64,000 bases of DNA. Origin: Takifugu bimaculatus (lineage: Eukaryota; Chordata; Actinopteri; Tetraodontiformes; Tetraodontidae). Shown here in pieces: positions 1 through 13,500 of this stretch (position 1 is the stretch's first letter; every line of letters begins with the position of its first letter). The notes under the pieces were generated by a model, which worked only from the letters and a program-made list of their open reading frames with translations, made no database searches and was not told the DNA's origin. The translations under genes were made by a program, and so were the position numbers. The stretch covers positions 10,742,658-10,806,657 of the forward strand of contig CP034983.1 of assembly GCA_004026145.2 (NCBI GenBank). The letters run 5' to 3'.

Positions 1-3000
1 ACGTTCCTCCTTATCTTCAGGAAAACTCGGGACAAAAGAGATGGCAAACGCTAAAACCTGACTGGTAAAATACGGCCGGTGCGTGCTGTTAATGTTCTGA
101 AACCTTTTTTGGAGCGTTAACGTTTAAAATGATAATGAAAACGGGGTCAGACATCTCATCTGGGAAAGGCACTCACATCTTTAAAAGTGCTGATGAGCTA
201 ATTTCTGAAACGATGCTCTGTTAATGGCGGGGGGAGATAATGGCTCTCCGTAGAGCCTCCATTCATTTTAGCAGCTTGATGTATGGCTGTATTTTAAGAT
301 GTCTGCTGTCGATTTCCTGTTACGGGTCCCTCATTTATGTTTATTTAAATATCGAGGATCTTTCAGCTAAGAGGAAAGTGCGGATGCTGCTGAGGCTCTG
401 AGCACACGGCCAATTATTTTGCCAGCTTCCCTTAACAGGGAGAGTCAAGGAAAATCAATTTCTCCTATTTAAATCTACATGTCTAATGGCAGGCTGACAG
501 GAGGACATTTACACTGTCTCGGTGAGTACGTAGAGCTTTAAATTAAAGTGATTATCTCAGACAAACGAAATAAAACAAGTTCGCCTCTTTGACGGAAAGC
601 AGCAGCTTTGCTTTCTTAAAAAGCCCCAAAAACGCTGCTTGTTTGGATCTCGCCGCATCCGAGGTTCCCTGAAAGCTACAAACAACCCGAAACAATGGTT
701 TATTTTGGGCGGCGCGCTCTCCAGACCATTAATTTGCTCAATTTATTTTGTAATGAGTCAATTAGATTTAGATTACAAAAGGGCTGGCAAGTTTAATTAA
801 TCTAGAACGGATAATTGCCCCACATCATTTGAAACTTTCTCCACCGGATCGGACGGACTCAGACATCAAAATACCATTATGGCCGCCGTCCTATAAATAT
901 GGCGGAAAACGCATTTTACATGATGAATTCGCCACCTTCCATTAAACACGACGTGACCTGTAATCTGAATGTAAAGGGAGGCGACGCTGCCCGTGATGCT
1001 CCAAGGCTTGAATCAATATTCCGGCATCGTCTGATTGTTTTATTCCGAACACATATTTTCCCAATGAGCCGCCGCCAGCGGCCGGCTTCCTCCCACCTTC
1101 TGCAAGTTTCTGCCGTTGCGAAAACGTCTAAAAAACCCAGAAACCGGTTCAAGGTTGTTTAGCAGGCCGCTCTCGAGAGAGGAGACTGAAGCGCTACCTT
1201 GTTTACCAAGAAGGGAAAAAAGACCGGATCGTTTTCCGCTCGCCAACTGCTTTATTTAATCCAAAATGGCTGTTTTGAGCAATGGAATTATTTTAGCCTT
1301 ATTTCCCGATATTCGTATTTTCCGAAAAAGGGCCGAGGCGTCGCTTGTTTGATGTGCGGCAGCTCTGGATCCGACTCGGGAAGGATTCCGCAATTAGGAT
1401 GACTGACGTGACAAAGAGCACCCCTCGGAGATTCATAAACCCATCACAACCGAGCGCGCTAGCTTCCTCTGATAGCGGCGTGACGTTGCTCACAGATGGA
1501 AACGGACGGCTCCTGCTGACTCTGTTATTTTTATTTTATTTATTTTTTTGACAGCTGCTCTTTAGATTATTGAAATTTTCCACGACAGGAAGCATATGGG
1601 GTGGTCAGCGATGGTCGCCTCCTTCTGGGCCCATTTTCCCATCTGCATTCAATATTCTGACAGAATGTAGATGCAAACAAAATGAGAGCCGTGTTGCCGA
1701 GGGTCGTCCTGACGCACCTTCGGAGCGTTGAGGATCTGACAGTGAACTTCTGCATTATTACATTTATTTAAGGTGAAACCTGCTCGCGTTGACGCTCCAT
1801 CTGCAGACCGGCGGCACGTCAAGAGGAACGCGCTGCAACGCTGTTTTCCTTCTGCTTCCTTTAGTCATAAAGCTGCCCTTTAAACAGGTTTTTCCTCCGT
1901 CTATTCTGGGTCACGTGCGGTTAACACCTACAAAAGAAGGAGTTGGAAATTGTCTTCTCCTACCCTCCTACTCATCTGACCTTCAGCACCTTTTGGAAGG
2001 AGTGTTCTGTGGAATTATTTACAGCAGGAAAGTCGAATGCGGCGCGTACATCAGGGCTTTCCGGAGTTGGGTACATATCTGTCGGAAAGTGGAGCCCAAA
2101 ATTGGCCGTAAGTGGACCAGGGGTAGAGGCTGAGCGGTCTGAAGCGGGTGAAGATCATTCTGTGGTCAGAGGGAAGAAAAACCGAGCTAATTGGCCATAG
2201 GAGCAGAAACATGATGACTTCTGACCTCCAGATCATCGTAGCAGCCTTCAAACAGGGAGGTGGGGGTGTTCCGCTGCTCCGTAAATCCATAAACGCTGTA
2301 AAGGAAATGAAAACCGCCGCTCCTGGAGGAGCCCCGCAGTCGTTCCAGAAGCGTCTCAGCGAGTCAACACATGCAGCCGAACGGAAGTCATCCAGCGCCA
2401 CAACGTGTGGGTCGAACTGGATCCCGCCAGCAGCAACAGTCGAGAGGATCTGCTGAGCCCGAGAGCTGATTGGCAGCAGGGAAGATAAAGGCACCAGCCA
2501 TTAATTATACATACGCATTGATAAGAGCTTTTATTTTTAGACTCCCAAACTGACCTTTACATGCAGCCAAGCCTGATATTTATAACCTGCTTATTTATGT
2601 GCAGATCTGTTCTTTCAATGAAGCTGCAACTTGGAATTTCCGGCCAGATCGCTTGGACGAGGGCGGTGTTGATTCGGGCAGACAGAAAGTGCGATGCTAT
2701 AAAGAGAACATGGAGGAGACGCCGTCCAACCACTGAGCTCTAGTTGGACCTGCCAAGGCTCTCCTTTCTTTATCCCTTAGTTTTGTCCAGCAGCCACTCA
2801 GTTTAACTTTCATTTATGGAATTTATGCCAAGGTGACCCCTGTCCTAGAGTGGGTGCTTGGACACCAGACGACATGGACACACCCCCTTTCACCACCTGT
2901 GGTAAAGACACGATGCTTGATGTCCATTTGTCTTCCATAACAGCTTAATGTCCATCCAAACAGGTCCGTTTAGCTGCTAAATATTAGCGAGCCTCTGTCT

Positions 3001-6000
3001 GCAGATGCAGGAGCTGTGTGGGGGACACTTAAGACCCAAATGTCATTAAGCAAACAGCCTCCGGTTGTGACTTCCGAAATCATCCATCATGCAGTCACTG
3101 GAAGGCACCCACCCCGTGTTCTGCTGACCTTTTCCCCGCTGTGGCCGTAAATCTGGGGTGATGATAATGACGGCCCATCACAACTGGAGGACCAGGCGAT
3201 CACAGACGGACAATTAAGTCAGCAATAAAGCCAATAAGGGCGCAACACGCCGAGTCATAAAACAGGAGCGGAGATGAAATGAGACGAGGGGACGGTGTCG
3301 ATGGTGTCCAAGCATCCTTCGCCGCTGAGGATCGGCCTCCTAAGTCATGGAAGCCTGCCTGGCCAGGGGGACCATTGGCCAACCAGACTTGGCTTCCTGC
3401 TCCAGATCATTCCACACAAGCTCCCACCTGAACTCTGCAGATCTTCTATCTACAAGCATCAGTGACTCCACTGGCCTCTCACCTGCTCACTTTTAAATCG
3501 ATATAATCTAAAATGCCCACTGCATTTCCATTTATGATGTGTGTGTGTGTTCTATTGTCCATCTCTCATTCTCTTTTACCTGCCCTACAGGAGCATCTGC
3601 TGATGTGAGCCTGGTCCTGCTCGAGGATCAATCATGTTAAAATGGAGAGTTTGTTTATATCTTCCTCCATCCTTACTTGAAGCAAATCAATATCAATGGT
3701 AGAAAAATTTAGCTTTAGCCGTTAAAGCCGGCTTTTTAGTGACCTCAAACCTGTTTTGGAGGAATCCAAAGCTCTATCTGTTGTAGCTTCCTGCCCTTTG
3801 CTGTTGACAGCCTGGTTATTCTGAATTTTAACATGTTTGTGCTTTATGGCTGTTTATGAAATCCTAAATATCAGTCTGCCTCGAAGGGGTTCGCTGGATG
3901 GAATCTTTTTAAACCATCTTAATCTACTTTTTCAATTAATACGGACTGAAAGTGAACACACGGCGTTGACTTTGGGGCCATTTTGTGTGCCGCGCTCTGC
4001 AGATCGATGGACAATTTCTGGGCGAACACGCTGCTCACACGAACATGTGTCAACATGGAACCTTCCGGAACCATCCTTTGACAGTCCACACTGATGACGA
4101 GCAGGAGGACAAGGAGCAGCCCGGGGTGGAAAAAAAGAAAAAGCTGTTTTCCATTAGCCTCGAGACTGCCTTGATGCTATCAGCTGGAAGCTTTGGGAGC
4201 TGCTCGGCGCACCTCTGGCACGGATTGATTTTTAAATGAACTGTAATGGCATTACCCAAGAACAATATATGTTTATTAATACCACCCCACTTTTTTACAC
4301 TGTTTATCAGCGTGTCCATTAAATATATGACGGTTAATCACCTTGTGATCTGATGCAACACTGACAGTTGAAGAAAAAGCCAAGTTGAGCTCATAAGCAG
4401 CTTAATAGCAGAGAAAATGGAATCAGCAGTAAACACATTAGGGCCCCGTATGATTTGGCTGCCTAATGGTTGCAGACAGCTCAAACGAGGATAGATACGC
4501 CAATCAACCCACACCGACTCGCCCTGATTGATGACTGTCATTTTTCTTTCCTTCAGGGGGAAACAAAGTACTCGATCGGCTGCAAGTTCACACCAAAAAC
4601 ATATTCTGGACATAAGACAGTGAGCAAAATGGAGCTTAATAACAGGGGGTAAAACTGGGAACAGCGCAAAGAAACCAGTTTCAGTCGAATTCTAAGTAAC
4701 AGACGCCGAGCTGGTTCAGACACCCCAAATAAATTGAATTTCAATGTTAGTGAGAGGATCTAATGTACAAATAATCTAATAAATAATAAATAATGGAGCA
4801 GGCAGCCTGCAGATGAGCCACAGAGACCTTGTTAGCTTATGGTTTTACTCCCAAAATCCACTAACTGAACCTGCATCTGGTGAGAGCTGCTCAAAGAAGG
4901 AAGCAACAGGGCAGTAAAAAGTTTTCCACCTCCCTGCCGATACAGAGGAATAGCAGTGCTAATGGCAGGTAATGCTAATTATGAAAAAACAATAAAAAAT
5001 AAAAGGCTAAACCCATCACTGAGGATTTGGAACTGGTCACTTTTCCCCACTTTCCTATTAAATTGATCCGGTTTCCGAGGACACTGAAGTCTGAGCCGCA
5101 GTCATCCGGCCCGGCCGGGTCGTCCGGGGTTATGAGCGATAAGCTGCGTGTGAAGGATTAAAAGAAGTGGTTGGAAGAACAACTTCTGCGGCTCCTCCTA
5201 TCAGCGAGCTCGTTCCCGGACCGAACGCTGCGAGGCCAAACTTATGGGATTATAGTCAGAGTTCAGTGACAGCTAATCAGAAACAACCCACAGATACTTT
5301 AACATCCCATTGTGCTCGTTAAAACACAGCTGGAACTGCCAACTCTGATGGGATTAAAAAATGTCCCGGGTTTGAAGCTGGAGACGACGACATCAAACTG
5401 TTTATTTTGATCGGGCTGATTTTAATGAGGTCCAACCGAGCGACTGGAGCAGCGGCAGGAAGATTTGGACCGCGTCGCCCTGCTGAAGTGTCTCTTCCTG
5501 TGGCCGAAAAAAAGAAGAACCAGCCAGTCAGTTTCTCTGGAACAATGCAGACCCGCTGTGCCGCAGCCCCTGAAATAAAGCTGCGATTCGTACAGTGTGC
5601 AGCAAATGACAGAGAAAAAAGGGACTTGTGCAAAGAACAGCTTGTAACACGCTGATAATCGTAGGTTGTTGGGAGACAGTGCACAGAAATAACTCAAGTG
5701 GAGGACAGCAACAGCAAAAGCAACGTCTTAAAGATCCAGTTAGAGACTAATTTAGGATGCTGACATCATGATGTTACAGGGCAAAGGTCAACCAGTGCTG
5801 ACGATCTGCTGTATACGCCAACAAAAAATAGAAGCCTTTTTGAGTAGCACATCAAAGAAAAGCTGAAGCTAACAAATGCTAAAATGGAGGTGATTCTTCT
5901 CCAAGAAGCCCCTGACAACATGACAACCCCGTTCCACAGCCTGAAAGGAGCAAAGGGACTGATCATAAACTATGAAATTCAAACCTCAAAAATGTTTCGT

Positions 6001-6795
6001 CTCCTTATTTTATTCTTTCTCTTTGTCAAAATTTCTGGTTTGGTTTGAAAGGGTTTAATGTGACCGTTGATGCAAATAACACAAATTTAAACTGCCCTCG
6101 TGGCCTCTTGGGTCTTTAAACTCTTGCTTAGATTTGAAACCCCTTCAAGTGTGGCGGCGGTCTTAGATGGCTTTCAGACAAGGACGAGTTTATTAGAGTC
6201 TCAATGAGGACATTTGCATGTCCCTGTAGCTCAAAGGTCAAAAGAGTTTCTGTTAAATAAAGGGTGGGGGTGGGGGGTTATGAGACAAAGTGTGTGCACT
6301 GGATAAAACTAATCAGAACGGAATAATTAAGCGTAATTACACCACATTCCGGGGGAGGCCTGGGCAGCAGAATGTACAGAATGCAACCAAAATCTGATTA
6401 ACTGAATATTTCTAATCACTGTCTGGGCTATAAATAAGTAAAAGGCATAAATCTACAAACTGTAGCTGAGGTTAAAAAAATCTAATGGAGGTCAGGATGT
6501 TTTGTGGATGGTCTGACTTAAAAAACAAACCCTAAGCACATTTAGTTTAGCACTTATGCTCTCACTTAGCGGTTACTGCCTCCAACCTCCTAACCTTAGC
6601 CCATTCCCTTAATTAATCTTTCTACTTAACTCTTCCGAAGTTCCTTTAAAACGGGAATAGCTCATGTCAGCCTTCATTCTGCCTGGGTTAGGGCCTAGGC
6701 TTCAACCAGGATTCCCTCTGGAGGTAATACGGCCTTCCCACTCACCTACACCCTTCGCCTCAGTGGACATGTGCTAAAAAGTTTAATCCAAAACC
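1..6795. other. Upstream intergenic non-coding region
   Basis: I see no exon with recognisable protein similarity here. All open frames are short and unrelated to any family I know. Some stretches are AT-rich and repeat-free with many homeodomain-type TAAT cores, notably 720-840. The rest looks like ordinary unique fish intergenic DNA with a few short homopolymers. It may hold distal enhancers of the cadherin gene, but nothing beyond composition supports this. Confidence 0.6.
720..840. promoter_or_regulatory. Candidate conserved non-coding element (AT-rich, TAAT-rich)
   Basis: This short block contains CATTAATTT, AATGAGTCAATTAGATT, GTTTAATTAATC and GGATAATTG, a dense series of homeodomain-type TAAT/ATTA cores plus an AP-1-like TGAGTCA. 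There is no coding signal and no simple repeat. Such composition is typical of vertebrate developmental enhancers. Conservation was not measured, so the call rests on motif density only. Confidence 0.25.
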
Positions 6796-7395
6796 TTAAA
6801 CCCAACCCCAACCCTAAATATAAACCTCAACCTTAGCCCCAACCCCAACCCCAACCATCACCCCAACCCTAGCCTTAGCCCCAACCATCACCCCAACCCC
6901 AACCATCACCCTAACCCCAACCATCACCCCAACCCTAGCCCCAACCCCAACCATCACCCCAACCATCACCCTAACCCCAACCCCAACCATCACCCTAACC
7001 CCAACCCCAACCATCACCCCAACCCTAGCCTTAGCCCCAACCATCACCCCAACCCTAGCCCCAACCCCAACCATCACCCCAACCATCACCCCAACCCTAG
7101 CCCCAACCCCAACCATCACCCCAACCATCACCCTAACCCTAGCCCCAACCCCAACCATCACCCCAACCATCACCCCAACCCTAGCCCCAACCCCAACCAT
7201 CACCCCAACCATCACCCCAACCATCACCCCAACCCTAGCCCCAACCCCAACCATCACCCCAACCATCACCCCAACCTTAGCCTTAACCCCAACCATCACC
7301 CCAACCCTAGCCTTAACCCCAACCATCACCCCAACCCTAGCCCCAACCCCAACCATCACCCCAACCCCAACCATCACTCTAGCCCTAATCCTACT
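6796..7395. repeat. Telomere-like hexamer array (CCCCAA / CCATCA / CCCTAR variants)
   Basis: About 600 bp are built from six-base units in strict register. The + strand units are CCCCAA, CCATCA, CCCTAG, CCCTAA, CCTTAG and CCTTAA, arranged in higher-order patterns. The minus strand therefore reads as GGGGTT/TGATGG/CTAGGG, close to vertebrate (TTAGGG)n and to TTGGGG, and is very G-quadruplex-prone. Because the period is divisible by three, the minus strand stays open for 224 codons as a dipeptide-like repeat. I treat that frame as an artefact, not a gene. Confidence 0.85.
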
Positions 7396-9270
7396 CTGGA
7401 GATATTTGACTCCCGTGGTAATGTGGAGTTTATAGAGAAACAGTGTAGGAAGAGGGCGAGATCTTTGATAATTATAGTAATACTCCAAAGTTGTGGGTGT
7501 TAGTAAGGCTGTTGTTCAACAGTGTGCTGGATTTGGATCTGCAGCTGACCTAAAAATACTGTTCAACACAGTAATATTTATGTAGATTTAGAGGGTGGTG
7601 GAGCAACCAGAGCGGTGATGGAGCTCAGTGGACACACACATGGTCCTACATGATCCTGGTCTTGCTCAGGTTTCTCCCTGTTAAGCGCGAGTTTCTCCAA
7701 GATTTTTGGTTTTTAGCAAATCTCCCAGAGACAATCCTGGCTGAATGAGTCCCGACCTGAACACGGAAGCAGGGACAAACAATCTCGTCTGCGTTTTCAC
7801 TCACCCAGCCAAGCCCGGAGACAAACTGGGATGAGCGGGATTGTCTCGCCGGCGCGGTTATCTCCGTTTTAACATCATTATACACCACATTTCCCATTTA
7901 CCAGCTGCTCAACCAGCAGCGTGGTGTGTGAATGGTGATTAGAATTAACATTGCTCTGGGCCATTGCTCTTCTCCATTTCATGGATTTCTATGCATTTTA
8001 ATCAATGTTACACCTGCTAGAAAAATTCCACAGCGATACCCGGAGTGTTCCACGTGTGCTTGGAGAACACCTACCTTCCAGGATTTGTCTGGTAAACATT
8101 TAAAACAGACCCTTTAACAGATGCCCCCCCCCCCACATTTATTTAGTGTTTTAACAATGCAGTAGCGCAGAGATTGGGGCGGGAATGCATTGAGGATTAT
8201 ACTCCTAATCTGTCCGGGAGTCATATTCATTATTATTATCTTTGAGCTCTTTTTTTTTTTCTCCACCCATTGGGAATTTTGTAAGCTTCACTCCAAAATA
8301 TAAATAAAGAAGAAAAAATGTTCTGCCTCCTGAATGCATTCCATCGGCCTTTGTGATGATTTCATCTCGATTTCTTGTATAATTAGTAATAAACTGCTAC
8401 GAGCTAGACATAAACTGTCCTTGAGAGGAGATGATACACACTGGAGTGGAAAAATAGGAAAACATATACATCAAGTAGAGATTCTCTGAACTAATGTTTG
8501 AATGTTGAGCATGGAACGACTCCTAAATGTCGCATTTTCCAGCAATTTCCACCCGATTTTAAATATTTTCCTCAGAAAAGATTGAAACAAACAGCAGCGG
8601 TTTTTAAAACCTCCATGCATGTATTTTTAAACCTGAGCAGCCACCGAGCTGCTAATGATGCAGGAGACCGGCGTCCTGAGCCGTCGCCGGGGCTGTCAGA
8701 GAAGCCACCGTTTGGGGACAGATTTCTTGGAGAACAGAAAGAAGACAGAGGACGGAAGACGGCGTTGACAGCCGGGAGAGAGCAGGAGAAATGATGGGGG
8801 GGACGCGGACTTAATGGAAGAGGAAAAGATGGACGGTCGTGGCGACGGCTTCTGAAATCCTGCGAAGCTGAGATGTTCTCAAAGCACTAACACGGCAGCT
8901 TCTGCTAACTGTGCGCTGGTGTCGGTGGGGGGGGGGGTCACGGGGGCTTCAGGGGGGCCGTGAGAGACCTGAGCTCTAGCGGGGCGTCAGCCAATGAATT
9001 TTGACCTCAGAGAGCACAAACTTATCCTGACAAGCATTTATTGAAGGAAAATTAGTCAAATGATCCCAATCATTTAGGAGTAAATGGGAATGATGATGTC
9101 ACCATGATGCCAAGTTTCGCCATGTTGACAATTGAGCTTTAAGATGTTAGATGAAGCGAATCTGGACTTTGGACGGAGCCCCAGACTTAGAGCTTCACAT
9201 CACTGCTCTTTGCTGCAATGAAAGCTGGAGTTTTACTGAAATGAACTCTGTAAAGAACAGAGTCCACCTT

Positions 9271-9325
9271 GACATGGAGACAAGGAGACAAGGAGACAAG
9301 GAGACATGGAGACAAGGAGACATGG
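9271..9325. repeat. GAGACAAG 8-bp tandem repeat
   Basis: About 6.75 tandem copies of the octamer GAGACAAG, with GAGACATG variants interspersed, form a purine-rich minisatellite-like tract. It lies in non-coding upstream DNA. Confidence 0.85.
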
Positions 9326-9769
9326 AAATGGGTAAATATGTTTCTACGTTTCAATGTCAAACTGGCAGCCTTGTCGTAATGTGATTATGTGGAGCAACTG
9401 AGTGCATTAGACCCTCATATCAACACGGCCATGTGCCCAATGTCAGCTAATCAGTGCATTAGTTGTGGAGAATTGCAGAATTAATTAGGAAATTAATAAC
9501 CTGGAGGGTCGGTTCAGAGTCCAGGGTGAACGAGCACGGCCGCTCAGACGGATGGCGCCTTCAGTGGGGCGACAGCGTGCGTTTCCTTCAAATGTTAGCT
9601 TGAAATATGGAGGATTCTACTTTCAAACCCACCCCCCTCAGCACAAAGTGCAGCAGATTCAGTCCACTCGACGAGTTATGTGGGTCAGGAGAAGAAAATA
9701 AAGAAGTCGATTTCCTGACTGTTGTTGAGGCCAACAGCAGCGTAGTGGCTGGGCCACGTCTGTACCAGC

Positions 9770-9777
9770 TGACCACC

Positions 9778-9811
<34 letters not shown>

Positions 9812-9813
9812 TC
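9770..9813. repeat. (CAC)n(CAT)n trinucleotide microsatellite
   Basis: A run of CAC/ACC triplets passes directly into a run of CAT triplets. It produces homopolymeric Thr/Ile or Met/Val stretches in spurious frames on both strands. Confidence 0.85.
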
Positions 9814-10481
9814 GCCAGATTCGGATAAAGGATAAAGCTAAATGATCACTTTTTAATCCGCAGCATAAAAGATACCGTTGTTGTGCTGATCCAAACGTCC
9901 CAGAGGACGGATCTGCTCTGAACACAGTCCTGAATAAAACTTTGCCTAAAATGATGTATTTGGTACTTCTGGGGGGGGGGTGTTTGCATTGGGATTTTTG
10001 GTTTAATGTGTCGGGAAGCTATTGATCCCCCACATCCATCCACTTCCCTGTGTTTATCTGAGACTTTGCCAAGCTTCCTCCAGAGCTGCAGGCAGAAGCC
10101 CTTTGTGGAGATCCAGGTGCGGTCCTGAGCTCGACTGGATTTACGGGACAATCCCAGCAGCCTGCTCTGTGCTTTTTACAGCTTCACCGTCAGACACCCC
10201 AACACTCCTGAGGCCCAGCTATCACGCGCCTGACCTGCCTCGTTTTTTATTGGCAATCGCGAAGTTAACGACAAATGAACGCTGCGTTGTCCACAATTAA
10301 ATGTCATTCTATGAGTCAAAGTGGGTGAAACCTTTAGGGGCTCTTGTCCCCATCTTATCTGGGATCCTTCAGCCCTCAGGCCTCCGTGTTCAGTTATATT
10401 TTAGCTTATGTTGCTGCGCTCTCACAAATAGCCGACGCTCGTCTCGCCAACAGTGCTGGCGGATTCCAGAAGTCCACTGTG

Positions 10482-10524
10482 GCTCCTGGGTTTTCCCACC
10501 ACACAGTGGGAAAACCCCAGGAGC
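10482..10524. repeat. Strong foldback (18/19-bp arms, 6-nt loop)
   Basis: The left arm at 10482-10499 and the right arm at 10506-10524 are reverse complements except for one extra base in the right arm (a G run of 3 against 4). They are separated by a six-base CACACA loop. At about 43 nt it is shorter than a usual pre-miRNA. It could be a small non-coding RNA hairpin, a relic of a foldback transposon, or a replication-generated palindrome. Confidence 0.7.
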
Positions 10525-11525
10525 ACCCGGATCGATCTCAGGAGAATCTGAAATTGTTTCGTGGCGTTGGAGACGAATGCTAACAGCTAAGCGACCCCGT
10601 CTGTTCCACCTACCTCTACTCACATTTAGATTTTACAGTTTTGTATCAACCAAGGGAGGCGTTGCCTCAGGAGAAATCTATATATTCTTTTCACAGTATT
10701 ATCTCAGCTCAGCACCAACAAACCTCAGATAAATACCCACGAGGAGCCAGCAGCCTGTGAAATTCTAATGCTAGGTGTGCTCAGCTGGTAACAGCGGGCG
10801 TGTTGCACGCTGGGCGTTTGCAGACAGAGTGAGAGGTGTCACCGCCGACTGGGACGGGGGCGTCCTTGGGGGAATTTCCTGTAAATCATCATCCGCCACC
10901 TCGCTGCTCACAGATGACGCCATTCCAGATGACGCTGTGGACCCGCCGGTTCCTCCTCCGCTACCGCTCCATTCTCAACAACACGGCTTTACACGCCGCT
11001 GCCCCCCCCATTCCCCTCCCCCTCCAGACAGCCTTCTTACACAGATCACACACAAAGAACATAAAGGGTGAGGACAGATGATACTAGCCTCACGTGGACG
11101 CGCATCAGTCGTACGGCCGTGATGAACAACATCAGTATATAGACAGATAGATTGATTCCCACAGATCATTACTAACATTTCGCCCTGCTGTCACCCACCA
11201 CTGTCATATACTATATGTTGCCATAAATCAAATGTTGCAGCTTTAATTGTCGTACAGGCTGTAAATAAAACAAGAGCTGCTGTCACAAAGTGATCCGAGC
11301 GGCCTTTATCCTGAAACCCACCAAGTAAATGTGGTAATGACCATAATTCATAGCTTAATTGCTCGTAACGGAACATAAACGAGGCCGCCTGCCTTGGAGA
11401 CTGGTTGTTTGGTTTAACAATCGCGGCCAATAAATAGATTAAATAGAACAAAAAACCTCCGGACGTGTGACGCATCAGGCCTGTTGCTCCTCAGTGAAAA
11501 CAGGAGGCCAAAGTCACTCACTTGA

Positions 11526-11539
11526 CCACCAGGTGGCGC
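11526..11539 (+). promoter_or_regulatory. CTCF-type motif, forward
   Basis: CCACCAGGTGGCGC matches the vertebrate CTCF core CCASYAGRKGGCRS at every position, in forward orientation. It lies about 4 kb upstream of the putative promoter. CTCF binding at such motifs is established in vertebrates; occupancy here is inferred. Confidence 0.55.
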
Positions 11540-13500
11540 TCTTTCGCTCTGCTGGCTACAAGCCAAGCTGTGGTTAGCCTCAGCTTAGTCGGACCCACAG
11601 ATTTGTGTGTGACTTGGAAAAACATTTGTGCCCAAACTTCAAGGCAATTGGACTTTATTATGGAAAAGCTCACCTCACAAAGGCTTGGGTTCACACAGGG
11701 GTGCTGCCCTGAGGCCAAAAATGACCCCTCCACCTACGTAAGCATGAACACCGCAGCCCGCCACCTGAATGGCGTGGATGGAGGCGGGAATGGAGCCCGT
11801 GCAGACTCACACAATGGCGCGGATGCTCTTTGTGCGCCGCTTAAGTGTCGGCCTCAGTTGAGCTCCAAACCTGAAAGTCTGAACCAGGGGGGAAAAAAAA
11901 GGCTTTTCAGATGAGAAGTGAAACGTTTTTCAAAAACACAAAAGTGCTTCGACCGCCGTGACCTCAGTGGCGGCGTGTCGACAGACTGTCGCTGTACTTT
12001 TAAGAGCGGCGACCTATTTCCTCCTCAAGATGAGATGGGCTCCTCCGACGTGCAGGAAGTGCTCGGATGCGGCGTGCCGCCTTGAATTCCGCAACAGCTT
12101 TTGTCCTGATTGAAGGAAGTGCTGAAGCATCAGCCGGGATGATGGTACGAGGGCGAGCGGGGTGGTGTTTATATGCTGAGCAGTTTGTAATCAGAGACGC
12201 TGCCGCTGACATTTGAGATATAATAACACAACACTGCACCATCGCCAGGCAGCAACAGAAAAAACCAGTATTATCCCAGAGCTGCTTCCTCCTGGCGCTG
12301 TTGGAAGATTAGATCCCTGCAGAGGAGGAGAGTTCCACCTGGAATGATCACTGCCACCATCCTGTTCAGAAAGAATCTGGGAATGAAGGCCAGGGTAGAG
12401 TAACCCGTCATGCTAACCTTGTAGCCGGAGGGGGCGGAGCCAAGCGGAATGATGTGACGCCGCAACGGTGCTAGCGTAAATGCACGCGTCCACCCTTTCG
12501 CCGTTTATCCGTCTGTTCCTACGACGATGAATAAAGAACACGTTCCGTAAGCCGTGATTAATCACCGGCTACCCTGCCATTACTCTGACTGACAGCAGTA
12601 GCTGCTTTATGATTCCATCCTGCTGGATGTTAAACGTGGACCAAACCCGCCCACCCGGTTCTGGTGCCGACACACAGCTGCAGCTCTGCTGGAGGTACGT
12701 TCTGCACGTGCGAGTTTGTTTACTGCTCAGGCGTGCCGAGCAGCCTTTCCTGGGAATAACGACGACACTTTTTCGTTGAAGCGCGTTGCAGCAGCGCGCG
12801 ACCGCTCGTTCAGCGGCGGCCGGGAGGTCACAGTAAACGACCTTTAATCGCACTTCCTGGCTCGGCTGAGGGTCGGAGCCGACGCCAGTTGTGATCTTGG
12901 GACGTGAAGAAGAAATAGGAGTTTGTGGATGACATTAAAGGGTGGGATCTGATCTCAGAGAGGGCGATTTTGCTCTTTCTTAAACTCCGCTGGTCTAGTC
13001 GCTAGAAGCTGCGGATGCTAGGCTACTGCAGCATCGGGAGCGCAGCCACTTTTCTCTGGGGAACGCAGTGAGGAGAACTCGGAGAAGTAATCGGGAAGGG
13101 CTCGGACTGCTGCCGCAACAGGCTGCTGACGCTGATGGGAGCCGACACCGAGAATTGGGCAGGAATCGGGAGACGCTCTTATTTAAAGAAGCCGTTTCCT
13201 CCGCCTGGGAAGCTGATTTAATGTAATGGAGCTCTAATAAGGAGAAGAGGAGAAACAATGAGAAGGAGGAAATTGCTTGCACGGAGGCCTGTTAAAAGAA
13301 GATTGTAGTTTTTTGGTGGCGGTAGTGTGGGAGTGTGTTTCCATATTTTCTGACACGGCTGGGTACAACGCTCCGCCGTGCTCTCTGATGTTTGCACACA
13401 GTTGTTTGCCTTCTGTAACAACAGCGTTATTAACGTCCCCGGGGTGTAGATAGCTTGGAAATTAATACTAATTCTATGCAGAGATGTACAAATTAGCCTG
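11540..13500. other. Intergenic region, no gene seen
   Basis: This is unique DNA with moderate GC and no recognisable coding exon, RNA gene or long repeat. Open frames on either strand are short and without known motifs. Confidence 0.5.

Larger units (their letters stand above)
7396..11520. other. Intergenic region with short repeats, no gene seen
   Basis: No coding exon is recognisable. The region contains a GAGACAAG-type 8-mer repeat (9271-9325), a CAC/CAT trinucleotide run (about 9772-9812), several G or C homopolymers and a strong foldback at 10482-10524. The open frames of up to 143 codons show no domain I can name and are scattered over both strands, as expected by chance. Confidence 0.55.

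Noticed and set aside
2051..2494. 147-codon minus-strand frame
   Set aside because: No similarity to any family I know, no hallmark motif and overlapping open frames on the other strand; treated as chance.
2853..3316. 12-bp inverted repeat TGCTTGGACACC ... GGTGTCCAAGCA about 450 bp apart
   Set aside because: Short and distant arms; no transposon features between or around them. Within chance for a 64-kb window.
6814..7488. 224-codon minus-strand open frame of alternating Val/Gly/Met/Ala/Arg
   Set aside because: It is a translation of the hexamer array. The frame stays open only because the period is six and the units lack stops. No start context or conserved domain.
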